DNA of 64,000 bases from Ectothiorhodosinus mongolicus (GCF_022406875.1 NZ_CP023018.1:1306914-1370913); one strand, 5' to 3'. Counted from the stretch's first letter, positions 9,268 through 18,627 are shown. Notes: generated from the sequence alone by a model not told the origin. Translations and numbers: made by a program.

Positions 9268-10563
9268 TTATTGATCCGCTTCAGAGGGGTCCGGTGGCAC
9301 GGCTGGGCTGAGGCGCGGATCGATACGAACAGTTTTAATGGCATTGTTTTTAACATGCAGAATTTCGATGGGGTAATTCTCGATCAATACACTGGTATGG
9401 GCATCGGGGATGGTTTCCAGGTGTTCCAGTATGAGTCCGTTCAGCGTGCGCGGGCCCTCTAGGGAAAAGTTCGAGCCCAACAGGCGATTCAGGTCACGCA
9501 GGCTGATGCCGGCATCGATGAGATAGCTGCCATCCGCCTGAGGCAGGATTTCGGGATTCACGGCCGCTGGATCGGTGGTGAATTCACCAACGACTTCCTC
9601 CAACAAGTCCTCTAGCGTCACTAAGCCCTCGATATCCCCGTATTCATCCACGACCAGGCCGATGCGGCGACGCTCTCTCTGAAAGTTCAGCAACTGACGA
9701 TTGAGATTGGTGCCTTGGGGAATGAAATAGGGGTCACGCAAATTGGCGCGTAAGTGCTCAGCACTGAACTCTCCCTGATAGACCATGGGCAGTACCCGAC
9801 GCAGGTGAATAAAGCCCAGCATGTTGTCTACGCCGCCAGCAAAAACTGGCAAGCGCGTATATTGGCTGTGAATGATGAGGTCTTCGATCTCGTCCCAATC
9901 ATCTTCCAGATCGATGCCGACAATTTCGTTGCGCGGCACCATGATGTCCTCCACTGTGGCCTTTTCTAAATCGAGCAAATTCACCAGCATGCGCTGATGC
10001 CGCGCGGGAATCAGTCCGGCCGCCTCGTTGACGGCTACTCGTAATTCCTCACTCGAGAGTGCATGTTGAGCCCGCAGTTGTGGCCCCACGCCAAGCAGGC
10101 GCAAAACCCCATTGGCCAGCAGATTTACCAGCCACACCAGCGGATAAATCAGTCGCAGCAGGGGGCTATATACATAAGAAGCTGGATAAGCAACGCGATC
10201 AGAATGCAGCGCCGCCAGAGTTTTCGGCGCCACTTCGGCGAATACCAAAATAGTGAGAGTCAAAAGGCCAGTGGCAATGGCGATACCGATGTCGCCATAC
10301 AGTCGATAGCCCAGATAGGTCGCCAACTGAGTGATGAGAATATTGACGAAGTTGTTACCCAGCAGAATCAGGCCAATGAGGCGGTCAGGTTGTTCCAGAA
10401 GCTTCTGCGCGCGTCGAGCCCCGCCATGACCCGCTTGAGCCATATGTCGCATGCGATAGCGGTTGAGTGCCATGAGCGCGGTTTCTGATCCGGAGAAGAA
10501 AGCGGAGCAGAAAAGCAGGGCGATCAGCACAATCGCCAGTGCACTTAAGGGTATGTTTTCCAC
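9268..10563 (-). CDS. CNNM/CorB-type membrane protein with CBS pair (YfjD-like)
   Basis: The 431-residue product has an N-terminal DUF21 membrane domain of roughly 180 residues. It carries the small-residue motif SGSETALMALN near residue 25 and FAEVAPKTLA near 107. Two CBS domains follow (DIMVPRNEIVGID; GLVVDEYGDIEGLVTLEDLLEE), then a C-terminal CorC_HlyC transporter-associated domain. Family members are linked to magnesium export and tolerance; the exact substrate cannot be told from sequence. It lies between ypjD and radA, matching the E. coli ypjD-yfjD neighbourhood. Confidence 0.88.
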   Translation of the reverse strand: MENIPLSALAIVLIALLFCSAFFSGSETALMALNRYRMRHMAQAGHGGARRAQKLLEQPDRLIGLILLGNNFVNILITQLATYLGYRLYGDIGIAIATGLLTLTILVFAEVAPKTLAALHSDRVAYPASYVYSPLLRLIYPLVWLVNLLANGVLRLLGVGPQLRAQHALSSEELRVAVNEAAGLIPARHQRMLVNLLDLEKATVEDIMVPRNEIVGIDLEDDWDEIEDLIIHSQYTRLPVFAGGVDNMLGFIHLRRVLPMVYQGEFSAEHLRANLRDPYFIPQGTNLNRQLLNFQRERRRIGLVVDEYGDIEGLVTLEDLLEEVVGEFTTDPAAVNPEILPQADGSYLIDAGISLRDLNRLLGSNFSLEGPRTLNGLILEHLETIPDAHTSVLIENYPIEILHVKNNAIKTVRIDPRLSPAVPPDPSEADQ

Positions 10564-10570
10564 GTTCGGA

Positions 10571-11386
10571 TCAGACGCCGAGTAAGCGCGCCAGGATCAT
10601 GCGGCTACCGATATAAGCGATAAATAGCCAAACAAATCCGGCCAATGTCCAATGCGCCGCCTTGCGACCGCGCCAGCCAAATTGAAAACGACCAAACAGC
10701 AAAACTGCAAACATGACCCAGGCAATCAGCGCGAACACGACCTTTTGCAGCAGGTGCTGGGCAAAAATATCCTCCAGCACAAATAGGCCGGTGGCCAGCG
10801 CCGCGGTGAGAAAAATAAACCCCCATCCGATGATGTGAAACAGCAGTGTATCCATCAATGATAAAGGCGGTAGGGCACGAATCAGCCCGCCGGGGCGATG
10901 GTTTTGCAGCATATGGGTTTGAATGGCCAACACGGCAGCTTGAATCGCGGCAATGGTGAATAAGCTAAAGGCAATGAGTGCCAACAGCGTATGAGCACGC
11001 AGTGAAGGGTCCATGGGGGTAGCCGGGCCTACGCCGGAAAGCGCCATGTCTAAGGCCACAGTGACACCGGCAAAAGGCAGCAAGACAATGCCTAAAACGT
11101 GAATCGGATGCCGGAACGACCAGGCAAAAAGAAATGCCGCGATAACCCAAGCGGTCAGCGAGACCACCGTGAATACTCCGAGGCTATCGGCATTTTCCCC
11201 GAATAAAAACGCATACAGCACAAAGGCATGCAGCACGATGGCCGCGCCCCACAAGGTAAATAGGCGAGGCAGACCACGACTGCCAGGGGGTTCTCCTGCG
11301 GCCGTGAGTTTCAGGCGCTGCATCAACAGCGCGCCGCCGACGAAATAGAGTACGGTGGTAATGAGGGCAATTAGGGCGACAAGCAT
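10571..11386 (-). CDS. ypjD: YpjD-like inner membrane protein (CcsA superfamily)
   Basis: This 271-residue integral membrane protein appears to have eight transmembrane segments and resembles the cytochrome c assembly (CcsA/HemX) family. Histidines are spread through the helices (VLHAF, FHIIGW), but the WWD haem-handling motif of true cytochrome assembly proteins is absent. Function is unknown; the E. coli homologue sits next to ffh in the same divergent arrangement. It precedes the CorB-like gene by seven bases. Confidence 0.8.
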   Translation of the reverse strand: MLVALIALITTVLYFVGGALLMQRLKLTAAGEPPGSRGLPRLFTLWGAAIVLHAFVLYAFLFGENADSLGVFTVVSLTAWVIAAFLFAWSFRHPIHVLGIVLLPFAGVTVALDMALSGVGPATPMDPSLRAHTLLALIAFSLFTIAAIQAAVLAIQTHMLQNHRPGGLIRALPPLSLMDTLLFHIIGWGFIFLTAALATGLFVLEDIFAQHLLQKVVFALIAWVMFAVLLFGRFQFGWRGRKAAHWTLAGFVWLFIAYIGSRMILARLLGV

Positions 11387-11429
11387 GCGTCTTCCGGGAC
11401 TCAGATTGACACCCGAATGATTGCACAGA

Positions 11430-11444
11430 TCACCGCAGCGGTGA
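11430..11444. promoter_or_regulatory. Perfect 15-bp palindrome between ypjD and ffh
   Basis: TCACCGCAGCGGTGA is a perfect inverted repeat of two 7-base arms around one central base, in the 92-base divergent gap. A second small palindrome, GCGAAGTTTCGC (11451-11462), lies between it and the candidate ffh -10 box. The position suits an operator for one or both genes. I do not recognise the sequence as the site of a known regulator. Confidence 0.4.
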
Positions 11445-11464
11445 AGTAATGCGAAGTTTCGCGC

Positions 11465-11470
11465 TACAAT
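11465..11470 (+). promoter_or_regulatory. Candidate -10 box of ffh
   Basis: TACAAT matches the sigma-70 -10 consensus at five of six positions and ends eight bases before the ffh ATG. A weak -35 (GTGAAG, 11441-11446) lies 18 bases upstream. If used, transcription would begin at or within a few bases of the start codon. Confidence 0.35.
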
Positions 11471-11478
11471 ACCTAGCC

Positions 11479-12840
11479 ATGTTCAGCACACTTTCAGATC
11501 GCCTTCAGGGCACCATTAAGCGGCTGCGTGGCCAAGCGCGCCTGACTGAGGAAAATATTCAGGAGACCGTGCGCGAGGTGCGTAAGGCCCTGTTAGAAGC
11601 CGATGTCGCTTTGCCTGTGGTGCGGGAGTTTATCAATCGTGTGCGCGAGCGGGCCATTGGCAGTGAGGTCTTGACCAGCCTGACGCCAGGTCAGGCGTTG
11701 GTGAAAGTGGTTCACGATGAATTGACTGAGGTGATGGGCAAAGCCAATGACGCTCTAGACCTCAGTGCACAGCCGCCAGCGGTTATTTTGATGGCGGGTT
11801 TGCAAGGCGCGGGTAAGACCACATCCGCGGCCAAGCTGGCGCGGCGCCTAAGAGAAAAAGACGATAAAAAAGTCATGCTGGTGAGCTGTGACGTCTACCG
11901 TCCAGCTGCGATTCGCCAGCTTGAAACCTTGGCTCATGAAGTGGGTGTTGGCTTCATCGATAGTGCTGCTGGCCAGAATCCACGCGATATTGCCCGCCAG
12001 GCGCTGGATCAGGCACGCAAACAATTTCAGGATGTTTTGATTGTTGACACCGCCGGTCGGCTGGCGATCGATGCCGAAATGATGACGGAAATTGCAGATT
12101 TGCACGCTCTGCTACAGCCGGTAGAAACCCTATTTGTGGTGGACAGTATGACTGGCCAAGATGCGGCCAATACCGCCAAGGCATTTAATGAAGCACTGCC
12201 ACTGACTGGAGTGATTCTCACTAAGGCCGATGGTGACGCCCGAGGCGGTGCAGCGCTCTCCGTGCGACACATCACGGGGAAACCCATTAAATTTATGGGT
12301 ATAGGCGAGAAGACCGCCGCGCTCGAGCCATTCCACCCCGAGCGTCTGGCCTCGCGCATTTTGGGTATGGGGGATGTTTTAAGCTTGGTGGAGCAAGCCT
12401 CGACCCAGGTCGATCAGAGCAAGGCCGAAAAGCTCGCCCGCAAACTCAAAAAAGGCAAAGGTTTTGATTTAAACGACTTGCGCGAGCAGCTGGGACAGAT
12501 GTCAAAAATGGGTGGTATGGCGAGCTTGATAGAAAAACTGCCTGGAGCAGGCCAGCTGCCTGATGCCGTCAAAAACAAATCCCATGACAAAGATCTGGGC
12601 CGCATGCTCGCGATTATCGACTCCATGACCCCAGTTGAGCGGCGTCAGCCGGACATGATTAAAGGGTCGCGCAAGCGACGTATCGCGCTGGGTTCTGGGA
12701 CTCAGGTGCAGGACGTGAATCGGCTGCTCAAACAACACCAACAAATGAGCCGCATGATGAAACAGTTTTCTAAGGGCGGGATGAGCAAGATGATGCGTTC
12801 ACTCAAAGGCAAGATGCCGGGTGGGCGGATGCCCTTTTAA
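11479..12840 (+). CDS. ffh: Signal recognition particle protein Ffh
   Basis: Ffh binds 4.5S RNA and signal sequences and, with FtsY, targets inner membrane proteins cotranslationally. The 453-residue product has the N domain, a G domain with [14 protein letters not shown] and [10 protein letters not shown], and a methionine-rich M domain ending in a run of MSRMMKQ / [12 protein letters not shown]. The ATG at 11479 gives the family-typical start MFSTLSDRL. An upstream in-frame ATG at 11449 would add ten atypical residues. There is no obvious ribosome site before 11479. The rpsP promoter follows directly after the stop. Confidence 0.95.
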   Translation: MFSTLSDRLQGTIKRLRGQARLTEENIQETVREVRKALLEADVALPVVREFINRVRERAIGSEVLTSLTPGQALVKVVHDELTEVMGKANDALDLSAQPPAVILMAGLQGAGKTTSAAKLARRLREKDDKKVMLVSCDVYRPAAIRQLETLAHEVGVGFIDSAAGQNPRDIARQALDQARKQFQDVLIVDTAGRLAIDAEMMTEIADLHALLQPVETLFVVDSMTGQDAANTAKAFNEALPLTGVILTKADGDARGGAALSVRHITGKPIKFMGIGEKTAALEPFHPERLASRILGMGDVLSLVEQASTQVDQSKAEKLARKLKKGKGFDLNDLREQLGQMSKMGGMASLIEKLPGAGQLPDAVKNKSHDKDLGRMLAIIDSMTPVERRQPDMIKGSRKRRIALGSGTQVQDVNRLLKQHQQMSRMMKQFSKGGMSKMMRSLKGKMPGGRMPF

Positions 12841-12843
12841 TGC

Positions 12844-12871
12844 TTGTTCCGCGCTATTTGGCGTGTATAAT
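12844..12871 (+). promoter_or_regulatory. Sigma-70 promoter of the rpsP operon
   Basis: TTGTTC (12844-12849) and a consensus TATAAT (12866-12871) are 16 bases apart, followed by a GC-rich TGCGCGG discriminator. The predicted leader is about 54 bases and contains a short dyad GGGAT-TG-ATCCC (12886-12897). This is the strongest promoter seen in the window and fits a ribosomal protein operon. Confidence 0.7.
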
Positions 12872-12931
12872 GCGCGGTTTACTTTGGGATTGATCCCCCA
12901 ACCTCATCCGAAAAGTTTAGCGGAACAGAAT

Positions 12932-13192
12932 ATGGTAACGATTCGACTGGCACGCGGCGGCGCCAAAAAGGCACCCTTTTACAAGATTGTGGTGACGGAC
13001 TCTCGCCGTCGTCGGGATAGCGGATATATTGAACGCTTGGGCTACTTCAACCCCGTGGCTCGCGGCCAAGAAGTGCGCCTGCACATGAATGCAGAGCGCA
13101 TCGATCACTGGTTGTCACAGGGTGCCAAGGCTTCTGAGCGTGTGGCCACGCTGCTCAAGGAGTTTCGCAAGCAGAACACCCAGGTTGCCTGA
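12932..13192 (+). CDS. rpsP: 30S ribosomal protein S16
   Basis: S16 is an assembly protein of the 30S body. The 86-residue product begins [20 protein letters not shown] and contains [18 protein letters not shown], both diagnostic. The ATG at 12932 follows a GGA-containing leader. The longer open frame into the ffh tail is not coding, since the promoter lies inside it. It starts the classical rpsP-rimM-trmD-rplS operon. Confidence 0.98.
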   Translation: MVTIRLARGGAKKAPFYKIVVTDSRRRRDSGYIERLGYFNPVARGQEVRLHMNAERIDHWLSQGAKASERVATLLKEFRKQNTQVA

Positions 13193-13209
13193 GCGCGGCT
13201 AACACCACC

Positions 13210-13713
13210 ATGGTGGTGCATGACGCAGTGATTCTGGGCCGCATTGTCGGTGTCTATGGGATCAAAGGCTGGGTCAAGGTGTTTTCCGAGACGCAGCCAC
13301 GCGAGGGAATACTGAATTATCAGCCCCTGTACATTGCGGACGGCGACAGCTGGCAGCCGCTAGCAGTCGAGACGGGAAGGCTTAGCGGTAAAAGCATTAT
13401 CCTAAAATGCCAAGGCGTTGATGATCGTGACGCGGCCCAAGGGTTGGTGGGGCGGGCGCTGGCGATTGATGCGGACCAGTTACCCCAGTTGGATCCGGGT
13501 GAATACTACTGGTCACAGTTGTTGGGTTTAGAGGTGGTGAATCTCCAGGGCGAGCCTCTGGGTAGAGTCGATCATCTTCTAGAGACCGGCGCCAATGATG
13601 TGTTGGTGCTGGAGGGTGAGCGTCAGAGATTGGTGCCCTACGTGCCGCAGGTCGTTAAGCAGGTGGACTTGGTGCAAGGGCGGATGACAGTGGACTGGGG
13701 TGCTGACTTTTGA
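13210..13713 (+). CDS. rimM: Ribosome maturation factor RimM
   Basis: RimM binds S19 and assists maturation of the 30S head. The 167-residue protein has an N-terminal RimM barrel ([17 protein letters not shown]) and a C-terminal PRC-barrel domain ([26 protein letters not shown]). It lies 17 bases after rpsP, and its stop overlaps the TTG start of trmD (TTGA). Confidence 0.97.
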   Translation: MVVHDAVILGRIVGVYGIKGWVKVFSETQPREGILNYQPLYIADGDSWQPLAVETGRLSGKSIILKCQGVDDRDAAQGLVGRALAIDADQLPQLDPGEYYWSQLLGLEVVNLQGEPLGRVDHLLETGANDVLVLEGERQRLVPYVPQVVKQVDLVQGRMTVDWGADF

Positions 13714-14468
13714 GTGCACTAAGGTTTGATGTCGTAACAATTTTTCCACAGTGGGTTGAGAGTCTCACCCACTGGGGCGTAACCGGAAGGGCAGTAGAGC
13801 AGGGTCTGATAGAAGTCGGTTGTTGGGATCCGCGAGATTACACTCAGGACCGCCACCGGACCATTGATGACCGGCCCTACGGCGGCGGTCCTGGGATGGT
13901 GATGAAGCTGGAACCTTTGCGTTGTGCCATAAAGGCGGCGCGGCAGGCAGACAGCAGACCCGCCAAGGTGCTGTGTCTCAGTCCGCAGGGGCGAGTGCTA
14001 GACCAGGGCGCCGTACGTCAGATGGCCTCAGCCTCGCGGCTGATTCTGTTGGCGGGGCGCTATGAAGGTATTGACGAGCGCCTCATCGAATCGGAAGTCG
14101 ATGAGGAGTGGTCGCTAGGAGATTATGTGCTGTCGGGTGGTGAACTCGCTGCCATGGTTCTCATTGATGCCTGTGCCAGGCTGGTTCCCGGTGTTTTAGG
14201 GGATGCCGAGTCTGCACAGCAGGACTCGTTTAGTGATGGTCTGTTGGATTGCCCTCACTACACGCGGCCAGAAAGTATTGATGGTGTGGCAGTGCCGCCG
14301 GTTCTATTAGGCGGAGATCATGCTAGAATCGCGCGCTGGCGGCGCAAGCAGTCCCTAGGTCGAACCTGGGAACGGCGTCCGGAGTTGTTGAAGGAAGAGA
14401 ATTTAAGTGAGGCAGACCAAGGTCTGTTAGAAGAGTATCAGCGCGAAAAGTCTGGGAATCAGGGCTGA
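13710..14468 (+). CDS. trmD: tRNA (guanine-37-N1)-methyltransferase TrmD
   Basis: TrmD methylates G37 of tRNAs that read CNN-type codons and so prevents +1 frameshifting. The 252-residue SPOUT enzyme shows the trefoil-knot region [21 protein letters not shown] and the substrate motif [13 protein letters not shown]. The only sensible start is TTG at 13710, sharing TTGA with the rimM stop, which gives the family-typical [10 protein letters not shown] beginning. Confidence 0.97.
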   Translation: MSALRFDVVTIFPQWVESLTHWGVTGRAVEQGLIEVGCWDPRDYTQDRHRTIDDRPYGGGPGMVMKLEPLRCAIKAARQADSRPAKVLCLSPQGRVLDQGAVRQMASASRLILLAGRYEGIDERLIESEVDEEWSLGDYVLSGGELAAMVLIDACARLVPGVLGDAESAQQDSFSDGLLDCPHYTRPESIDGVAVPPVLLGGDHARIARWRRKQSLGRTWERRPELLKEENLSEADQGLLEEYQREKSGNQG

Positions 14469-14502
14469 AGCGCAAAACGAAGTCGCAAAAGAGGTTTGAA
14501 AC

Positions 14503-14847
14503 ATGAGCACGATTATTCAGCAACTCGACGCCGAGCAAATGGGTCGCCAAGTGCCGGAGTTCACCCCGGGTGATACGGTCGTGGTGCAGGTTAAAGTGAA
14601 AGAAGGCGATCGCGAGCGTTTGCAGTCTTTCGAAGGCGTCGTCATTGCCAAGCGCAACCGCGGTATTAACTCCGCTTTCACGGTTCGCAAGATCTCCCAT
14701 GGGGAGGGAGTGGAGCGCGTCTTCCAAACCTACAGCCCCAGCATTGCCGATATTCAGGTCAAGCGCAAAGGTAAGGTTCGCCGAGCCAAGCTCTACTATC
14801 TGCGTGGTCGCAGTGGTAAGGCAGCGCGAATTAAGGAAGACATCTAA
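14503..14847 (+). CDS. rplS: 50S ribosomal protein L19
   Basis: L19 lies at the 30S-50S interface. The 114-residue product shows the family pattern [29 protein letters not shown] and ends with [19 protein letters not shown]. It closes the rpsP-rimM-trmD-rplS operon. Instead of a terminator, a further gene begins only three bases after its stop. Confidence 0.98.
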   Translation: MSTIIQQLDAEQMGRQVPEFTPGDTVVVQVKVKEGDRERLQSFEGVVIAKRNRGINSAFTVRKISHGEGVERVFQTYSPSIADIQVKRKGKVRRAKLYYLRGRSGKAARIKEDI

Positions 14848-14850
14848 GAC

Positions 14851-16608
14851 TTGCGGCTTAAGCTGCAAAAACTCCTCAACAGCCAGCTTGTCTGGCTGTT
14901 GGCGTTTATGCCGCCTGCTTTTGCGGATTTGCTGATTGATGAGGCGCGTCTGCTTGCCCGTATGGGTGCCACCGATATGGCTTTGGAGGTTTTAGACCGA
15001 GAGTCTTTGGACTGGCAGGTGCAAACCGGGGCATGGATGGATCGCGAACAAGTGCGCCTGGAGATACTCAGTCAGGCTGAGCGCTGGGAAGAAGTCGCTG
15101 AGCGCGCTGCGCTGATTCCCATTGAATTACCGGTAGAGTTTGTCCTGTGGGGACGTACCCAGCAAGCCACCGCGCAGCTAGCTCTAACACAAAGCCAAGC
15201 AGCCCGAGACACTTTGCGGCCATTGATATGGTTCGGCTCACAGCATGTCGAAGCCCGCTGGCTGCAGAACTGGCGTCGCATGGTCATCGAATCCTATGAG
15301 CAGGAAGAGCGCTGGGCAGACGCCTTGCCCGCCTTGGCTTTTTATCAAGCTGACTATAGCGATCAAGGAGAAGATCTTAGTCTTTGGTTAGCGCGTCTGT
15401 TTTTTGCCTCGGGGGATTATGCAGCGGCTGCTGCTCAGCTGGTTGGGGCCAGTGATGCGCGTGGCATCGCACTGCGCCTCATGGCGGAGCTGCAATTGCC
15501 TGAGAGTAATGCCGAGCAAATCCGTCAGCGAGCCGTGCGTCAGGCCAGAGCCCAGAGCGCTGGCAGTGCCGATGCAGCTCGCTCACTTGCAGTAGCGGCC
15601 CGTGCCGCAATGGCAGGTGATCAGCTACAGGCTCAGATCCTGGCTTTAGAAGCGGCTCTGGCTACTCAGCGACATCTGCACACCGATGATCGGGCTTTTC
15701 AAATTCCCAGCCAGTGGCTGTGGGAAGCCTATCAACGGCTGGGTGCCCAGCAGAGTAATGAAAGACAGCTGCTCTTGGGTGAGGATGAAGCATGGATACA
15801 ACTCGTGACATCTTTAAGCGCTAGTGATGCGGTGACAGCCCGCGCTTTGCTGGTGCAGATGGCAATGCGCTGGCCCAACCCTGCTGGGCGAGATCAGGCT
15901 CATGATGGCTTTGTTCGCCTGCTGCTGGATTCGCTCAGTGGTGGCAGCGAGGTGCTTAACCGTCTTTATCTCACTGGCACCGTTTATGGCAGCCCACAGA
16001 GAGTGCCGCACGGGGCGCGTCATCTGCTGGCACAGCGTTTGTTGGAAGCTGGCGATTTGGCCACTGCGGCCAGCTTAATGTTGGATGTTCAGGCGCCGCC
16101 CGCCAGTTTAGATGGCTTTGATTGGGGCCTGCGTCGGGCGCGGGCGCTAATTCTGGGCGGCTACGAAGAAGCGGGCATTGATGGATTATACGATGTGTTA
16201 GCTCAAACCCCGGTATTGGACGAAGCCCGGGGTGAGCGTTTTCTGCAGGTGATGTTTGATCTGCAAACGGTGGGGCGTGATCAAGAGGCCATTAACCTGT
16301 TTCAGGCCTTGGCACCGCGTTTGGAGTCTTCTCGGCAAAGACGCGAGTTATGGTTTTGGATGGCCGACTCTTATCGAGCCCTGGAGGAATATGACTTAGC
16401 GGCGCGGTTGTACTTGCGTTCGGCCTTGGCCGGTGACAGCACTGATCTTTGGGGGCTGAGCGCGCGTTTTCAGGCAGCTGAGGCCTTAGCCAAGGCTGGC
16501 TATCTGAATGATGCCGCTTCCCTCTACCGCGATCTATTGCGCCGCACCGACGATCCGGGACGCCGCCTCGTCCTCGGCCAAAAACTCCAAGAGTTGCTGC
16601 TGCGTTGA
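14851..16608 (+). CDS. Uncharacterised exported helical-repeat (TPR-like) protein
   Basis: I do not recognise a named family. The 585-residue product starts at a TTG three bases after rplS, giving a convincing signal peptide (basic n-region RLKLQK, leucine-rich core, cleavage after AFA near residue 26). The rest is alanine- and leucine-rich and helical, with degenerate tetratricopeptide-like repeats (for example QEAINLFQALAPRLES, YDLAARLYLRSALAGD, AGYLNDAASLYRDLLRR), as in periplasmic scaffold proteins. No catalytic motif is visible. An ATG at 14908 would remove the signal peptide and is less likely. Its stop codon lies in the -35 of the putative htpG heat-shock promoter. Confidence 0.75.
   Translation: MRLKLQKLLNSQLVWLLAFMPPAFADLLIDEARLLARMGATDMALEVLDRESLDWQVQTGAWMDREQVRLEILSQAERWEEVAERAALIPIELPVEFVLWGRTQQATAQLALTQSQAARDTLRPLIWFGSQHVEARWLQNWRRMVIESYEQEERWADALPALAFYQADYSDQGEDLSLWLARLFFASGDYAAAAAQLVGASDARGIALRLMAELQLPESNAEQIRQRAVRQARAQSAGSADAARSLAVAARAAMAGDQLQAQILALEAALATQRHLHTDDRAFQIPSQWLWEAYQRLGAQQSNERQLLLGEDEAWIQLVTSLSASDAVTARALLVQMAMRWPNPAGRDQAHDGFVRLLLDSLSGGSEVLNRLYLTGTVYGSPQRVPHGARHLLAQRLLEAGDLATAASLMLDVQAPPASLDGFDWGLRRARALILGGYEEAGIDGLYDVLAQTPVLDEARGERFLQVMFDLQTVGRDQEAINLFQALAPRLESSRQRRELWFWMADSYRALEEYDLAARLYLRSALAGDSTDLWGLSARFQAAEALAKAGYLNDAASLYRDLLRRTDDPGRRLVLGQKLQELLLR
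14877..14901 (+). repeat. Hairpin at the start of the TPR-like gene
   Basis: CAACAGCCAG and CTGGCTGTTG form a perfect 10-base-pair stem with a five-base loop, starting 29 bases after the rplS stop. It is placed like a terminator of the ribosomal operon, but the following bases (GCGTTTATG) are a poor T-tract. It lies within the signal-peptide codons of the next gene. Confidence 0.5.
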
Positions 16609-16632
16609 AAAAAATGGGGTACGACCCCATCT
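16605..16632 (+). promoter_or_regulatory. Candidate sigma-32 heat-shock promoter of htpG
   Basis: GTTGAAA (16604-16610) and CCCCATCT (16625-16632) are 14 bases apart and fit the enterobacterial sigma-32 pattern CTTGAAA-N11-16-CCCCATNT at all but one position. The predicted start point, about 16639, lies 34 bases before the htpG ATG. The -10 box is part of the left arm and loop of the terminator hairpin at 16610-16653. htpG is a classical sigma-32 gene in E. coli. Confidence 0.6.
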
Positions 16633-16653
16633 AAGGGGTCGTACCCCATTTTT
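16610..16653. terminator. Strong bidirectional-type intrinsic terminator
   Basis: A perfect 19-base-pair stem (AAAAATGGGGTACGACCCC and its complement) with the six-base loop ATCTAA, flanked by A and T runs, follows the TPR-like gene. It would end the rpsP-rimM-trmD-rplS-TPR transcript. Each arm contains the near-palindrome GGGGTACGACCCC, which also resembles a REP-type element. Confidence 0.85.
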
Positions 16654-16672
16654 CTGTTATTGAGAGCACGTC

Positions 16673-18559
16673 ATGACCGTCACAAGCCATAAAGAAACCC
16701 ACTCTTTTCAGACTGAGGTCAGCCAGTTGCTGCACCTCATGATTCACGCGCTTTATTCGAATAAAGAGATTTTTTTGCGTGAACTGATCTCCAATGCAGC
16801 CGATGCCTGTGACAAATTGCGTTTTGAGGCCCTATCCGACGATGCTCTGATGGAAGGTCAGGCTGAACTGGCAATCGACATCCAGTTTGATCCCGAGGCT
16901 AAGACGTTGAGCATTACGGATAATGGCATCGGCATGAATCGCGAAGAAGTGCTGGCCAATATCGGCACCATTGCCCGCTCCGGAACCCGCGAATTTCTCA
17001 CCAAGCTCACTGGCGATCAGAAAAAAGATGCGCATTTGATCGGCCAGTTTGGTGTGGGATTTTATTCAGGATTCATCGTTGCCGACAAAGTCACGCTCAC
17101 GACTCGGCGCGCCGGTATGGGCGCTGAACATGGGGTGCGCTGGACTTCCGATGGCAGTGGCGAGTTTGAGATTGAAACTCTTGAACGGTCTCAGCGCGGC
17201 ACGCAGGTGGTGTTGCATCTGAAAAAGGACGCTGAGGAGTTTCTCGATGAGTGGCGGCTGCGACAGATTATTACCCGGTATTCCGATCACATCTCCCTAC
17301 CGATTCGCATGCCTAAGCGCGATGACAAAGGTGAGGAGATGGGTGAATGGGAAACCGTGAACCGTGCCAGCGCCCTCTGGACCCGCTCCAAGTCAGACAT
17401 CAGTGACGAGGAATACCACGAGTTTTACAAACACGTAGCCCATGATTTTGAAAACCCCTTGGCTTGGACGCATCACCGCGTTGAAGGCCGCCAGGAATAT
17501 ACCTCGCTGTTATACATCCCACGACGTGCACCCTTTGATCTTTGGGATCGAGAGCGCCGCCAGGGTATCAAGTTATATGTACAGCGCGTCTTCATCATGG
17601 AAGAAACAGAGCAGTTGATGCCGACTTATCTACGCTTTGTGCGGGGCGTGATTGACTCAGCTGACCTGCCATTGAACATTTCCCGTGAGATCCTGCAAAG
17701 CAATCGCTTAATTGACGGCATGCGCTCAGGTTCGGTGAAGAAAATCCTGGGGCTGCTGGCGGATATGGCAAAAAACCAACCCGAGCAATATGCCGAGTTT
17801 TGGGAGGCATTCGGCCGTGTGCTCAAGGAAGGTCCCGCCGAGGATCATGCCAATCAGGAACAAATTGCTCAGCTGCTGCGTTTCGCCAGCACCCATTCCG
17901 GTGAGGCCAAGCAAGACGTCTCGCTTGAGGACTATGTGGCGCGCATGTCCAAGGATCAGGACTGCATTTATTACATCACCGCCGATTCTCATGCGGCGGC
18001 CAGCAACAGCCCCCATCTAGAGGTGTTTCGCAAACGCGGTATCGAAGTGCTGCTCCTGTCTGATCGGGTGGATGAGTGGCTGGTGGCACATCTGACGGAG
18101 TTTCAGGGGAAAAAGCTGAAATCAGTCGCCAAAGGCGATTTGGATTTAGGCAAACTCGATTCCGAGGACGAGAAAAAAGCTCAGCAGGAGGCTGAAGAGC
18201 AAGCCAAAGATTTACTGCCGCGCCTAAAAAATGCCCTCGAGCAACAGGTGGAAGACGTGCGGTTTTCTCATCGCCTGACCGATTCCCCGGCCTGCATCGT
18301 GCTCTCCGAGCATGATATGGCGCTGTACATGCAACAGTTGCTCAAGCAGGCTGGCCAAGATGTGCCGCGCACGCGGCCGGTGCTTGAGGTGAATCCGGCG
18401 CATCAATTGATCCAGCGAATGCAGGCCGAAAGTGATGAACAGCGCTTTCAAGACTGGGCCAGCTTGTTGCTCGATCAGGCCATCTTGGCCGAAGGTGGGC
18501 AACTGGAAGATCCCGCCGGTTTTGTGCGCCGGATGAACACATTGATGATGGCTGCGTGA
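16673..18559 (+). CDS. htpG: Hsp90-family chaperone HtpG
   Basis: HtpG is the bacterial Hsp90, an ATP-driven dimeric chaperone that remodels client proteins with DnaK. The 628-residue protein has the GHKL ATPase domain ([30 protein letters not shown]), the middle domain ([18 protein letters not shown]) and a C-terminal dimerisation domain. It is followed 40 bases later by an intrinsic terminator, so it is probably a single-gene unit driven by the heat-shock promoter just upstream. Confidence 0.97.
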   Translation: MTVTSHKETHSFQTEVSQLLHLMIHALYSNKEIFLRELISNAADACDKLRFEALSDDALMEGQAELAIDIQFDPEAKTLSITDNGIGMNREEVLANIGTIARSGTREFLTKLTGDQKKDAHLIGQFGVGFYSGFIVADKVTLTTRRAGMGAEHGVRWTSDGSGEFEIETLERSQRGTQVVLHLKKDAEEFLDEWRLRQIITRYSDHISLPIRMPKRDDKGEEMGEWETVNRASALWTRSKSDISDEEYHEFYKHVAHDFENPLAWTHHRVEGRQEYTSLLYIPRRAPFDLWDRERRQGIKLYVQRVFIMEETEQLMPTYLRFVRGVIDSADLPLNISREILQSNRLIDGMRSGSVKKILGLLADMAKNQPEQYAEFWEAFGRVLKEGPAEDHANQEQIAQLLRFASTHSGEAKQDVSLEDYVARMSKDQDCIYYITADSHAAASNSPHLEVFRKRGIEVLLLSDRVDEWLVAHLTEFQGKKLKSVAKGDLDLGKLDSEDEKKAQQEAEEQAKDLLPRLKNALEQQVEDVRFSHRLTDSPACIVLSEHDMALYMQQLLKQAGQDVPRTRPVLEVNPAHQLIQRMQAESDEQRFQDWASLLLDQAILAEGGQLEDPAGFVRRMNTLMMAA

Positions 18560-18598
18560 TATTCATCTCGGGGCCGCATCAGGCCTAGGCTACAGCAT

Positions 18599-18627
18599 AA
18601 AAAGGGCCTCTTTTGAGGCCCTTTTTA
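18599..18627 (+). terminator. Intrinsic terminator after htpG
   Basis: AAAAAGGGCCTC and GAGGCCCTTTTT form a 12-base-pair stem with a TTTT loop, ending in a run of five T. It separates htpG from the nrdJ control region. The remaining bases to 18771 hold candidate NrdR boxes; I see no B12 riboswitch. Confidence 0.88.

Noticed and set aside
16292..16630. 112-codon minus-strand frame reading out of the terminator hairpin
   Set aside because: It begins inside the hairpin and runs opposite the TPR-like gene; no family features.
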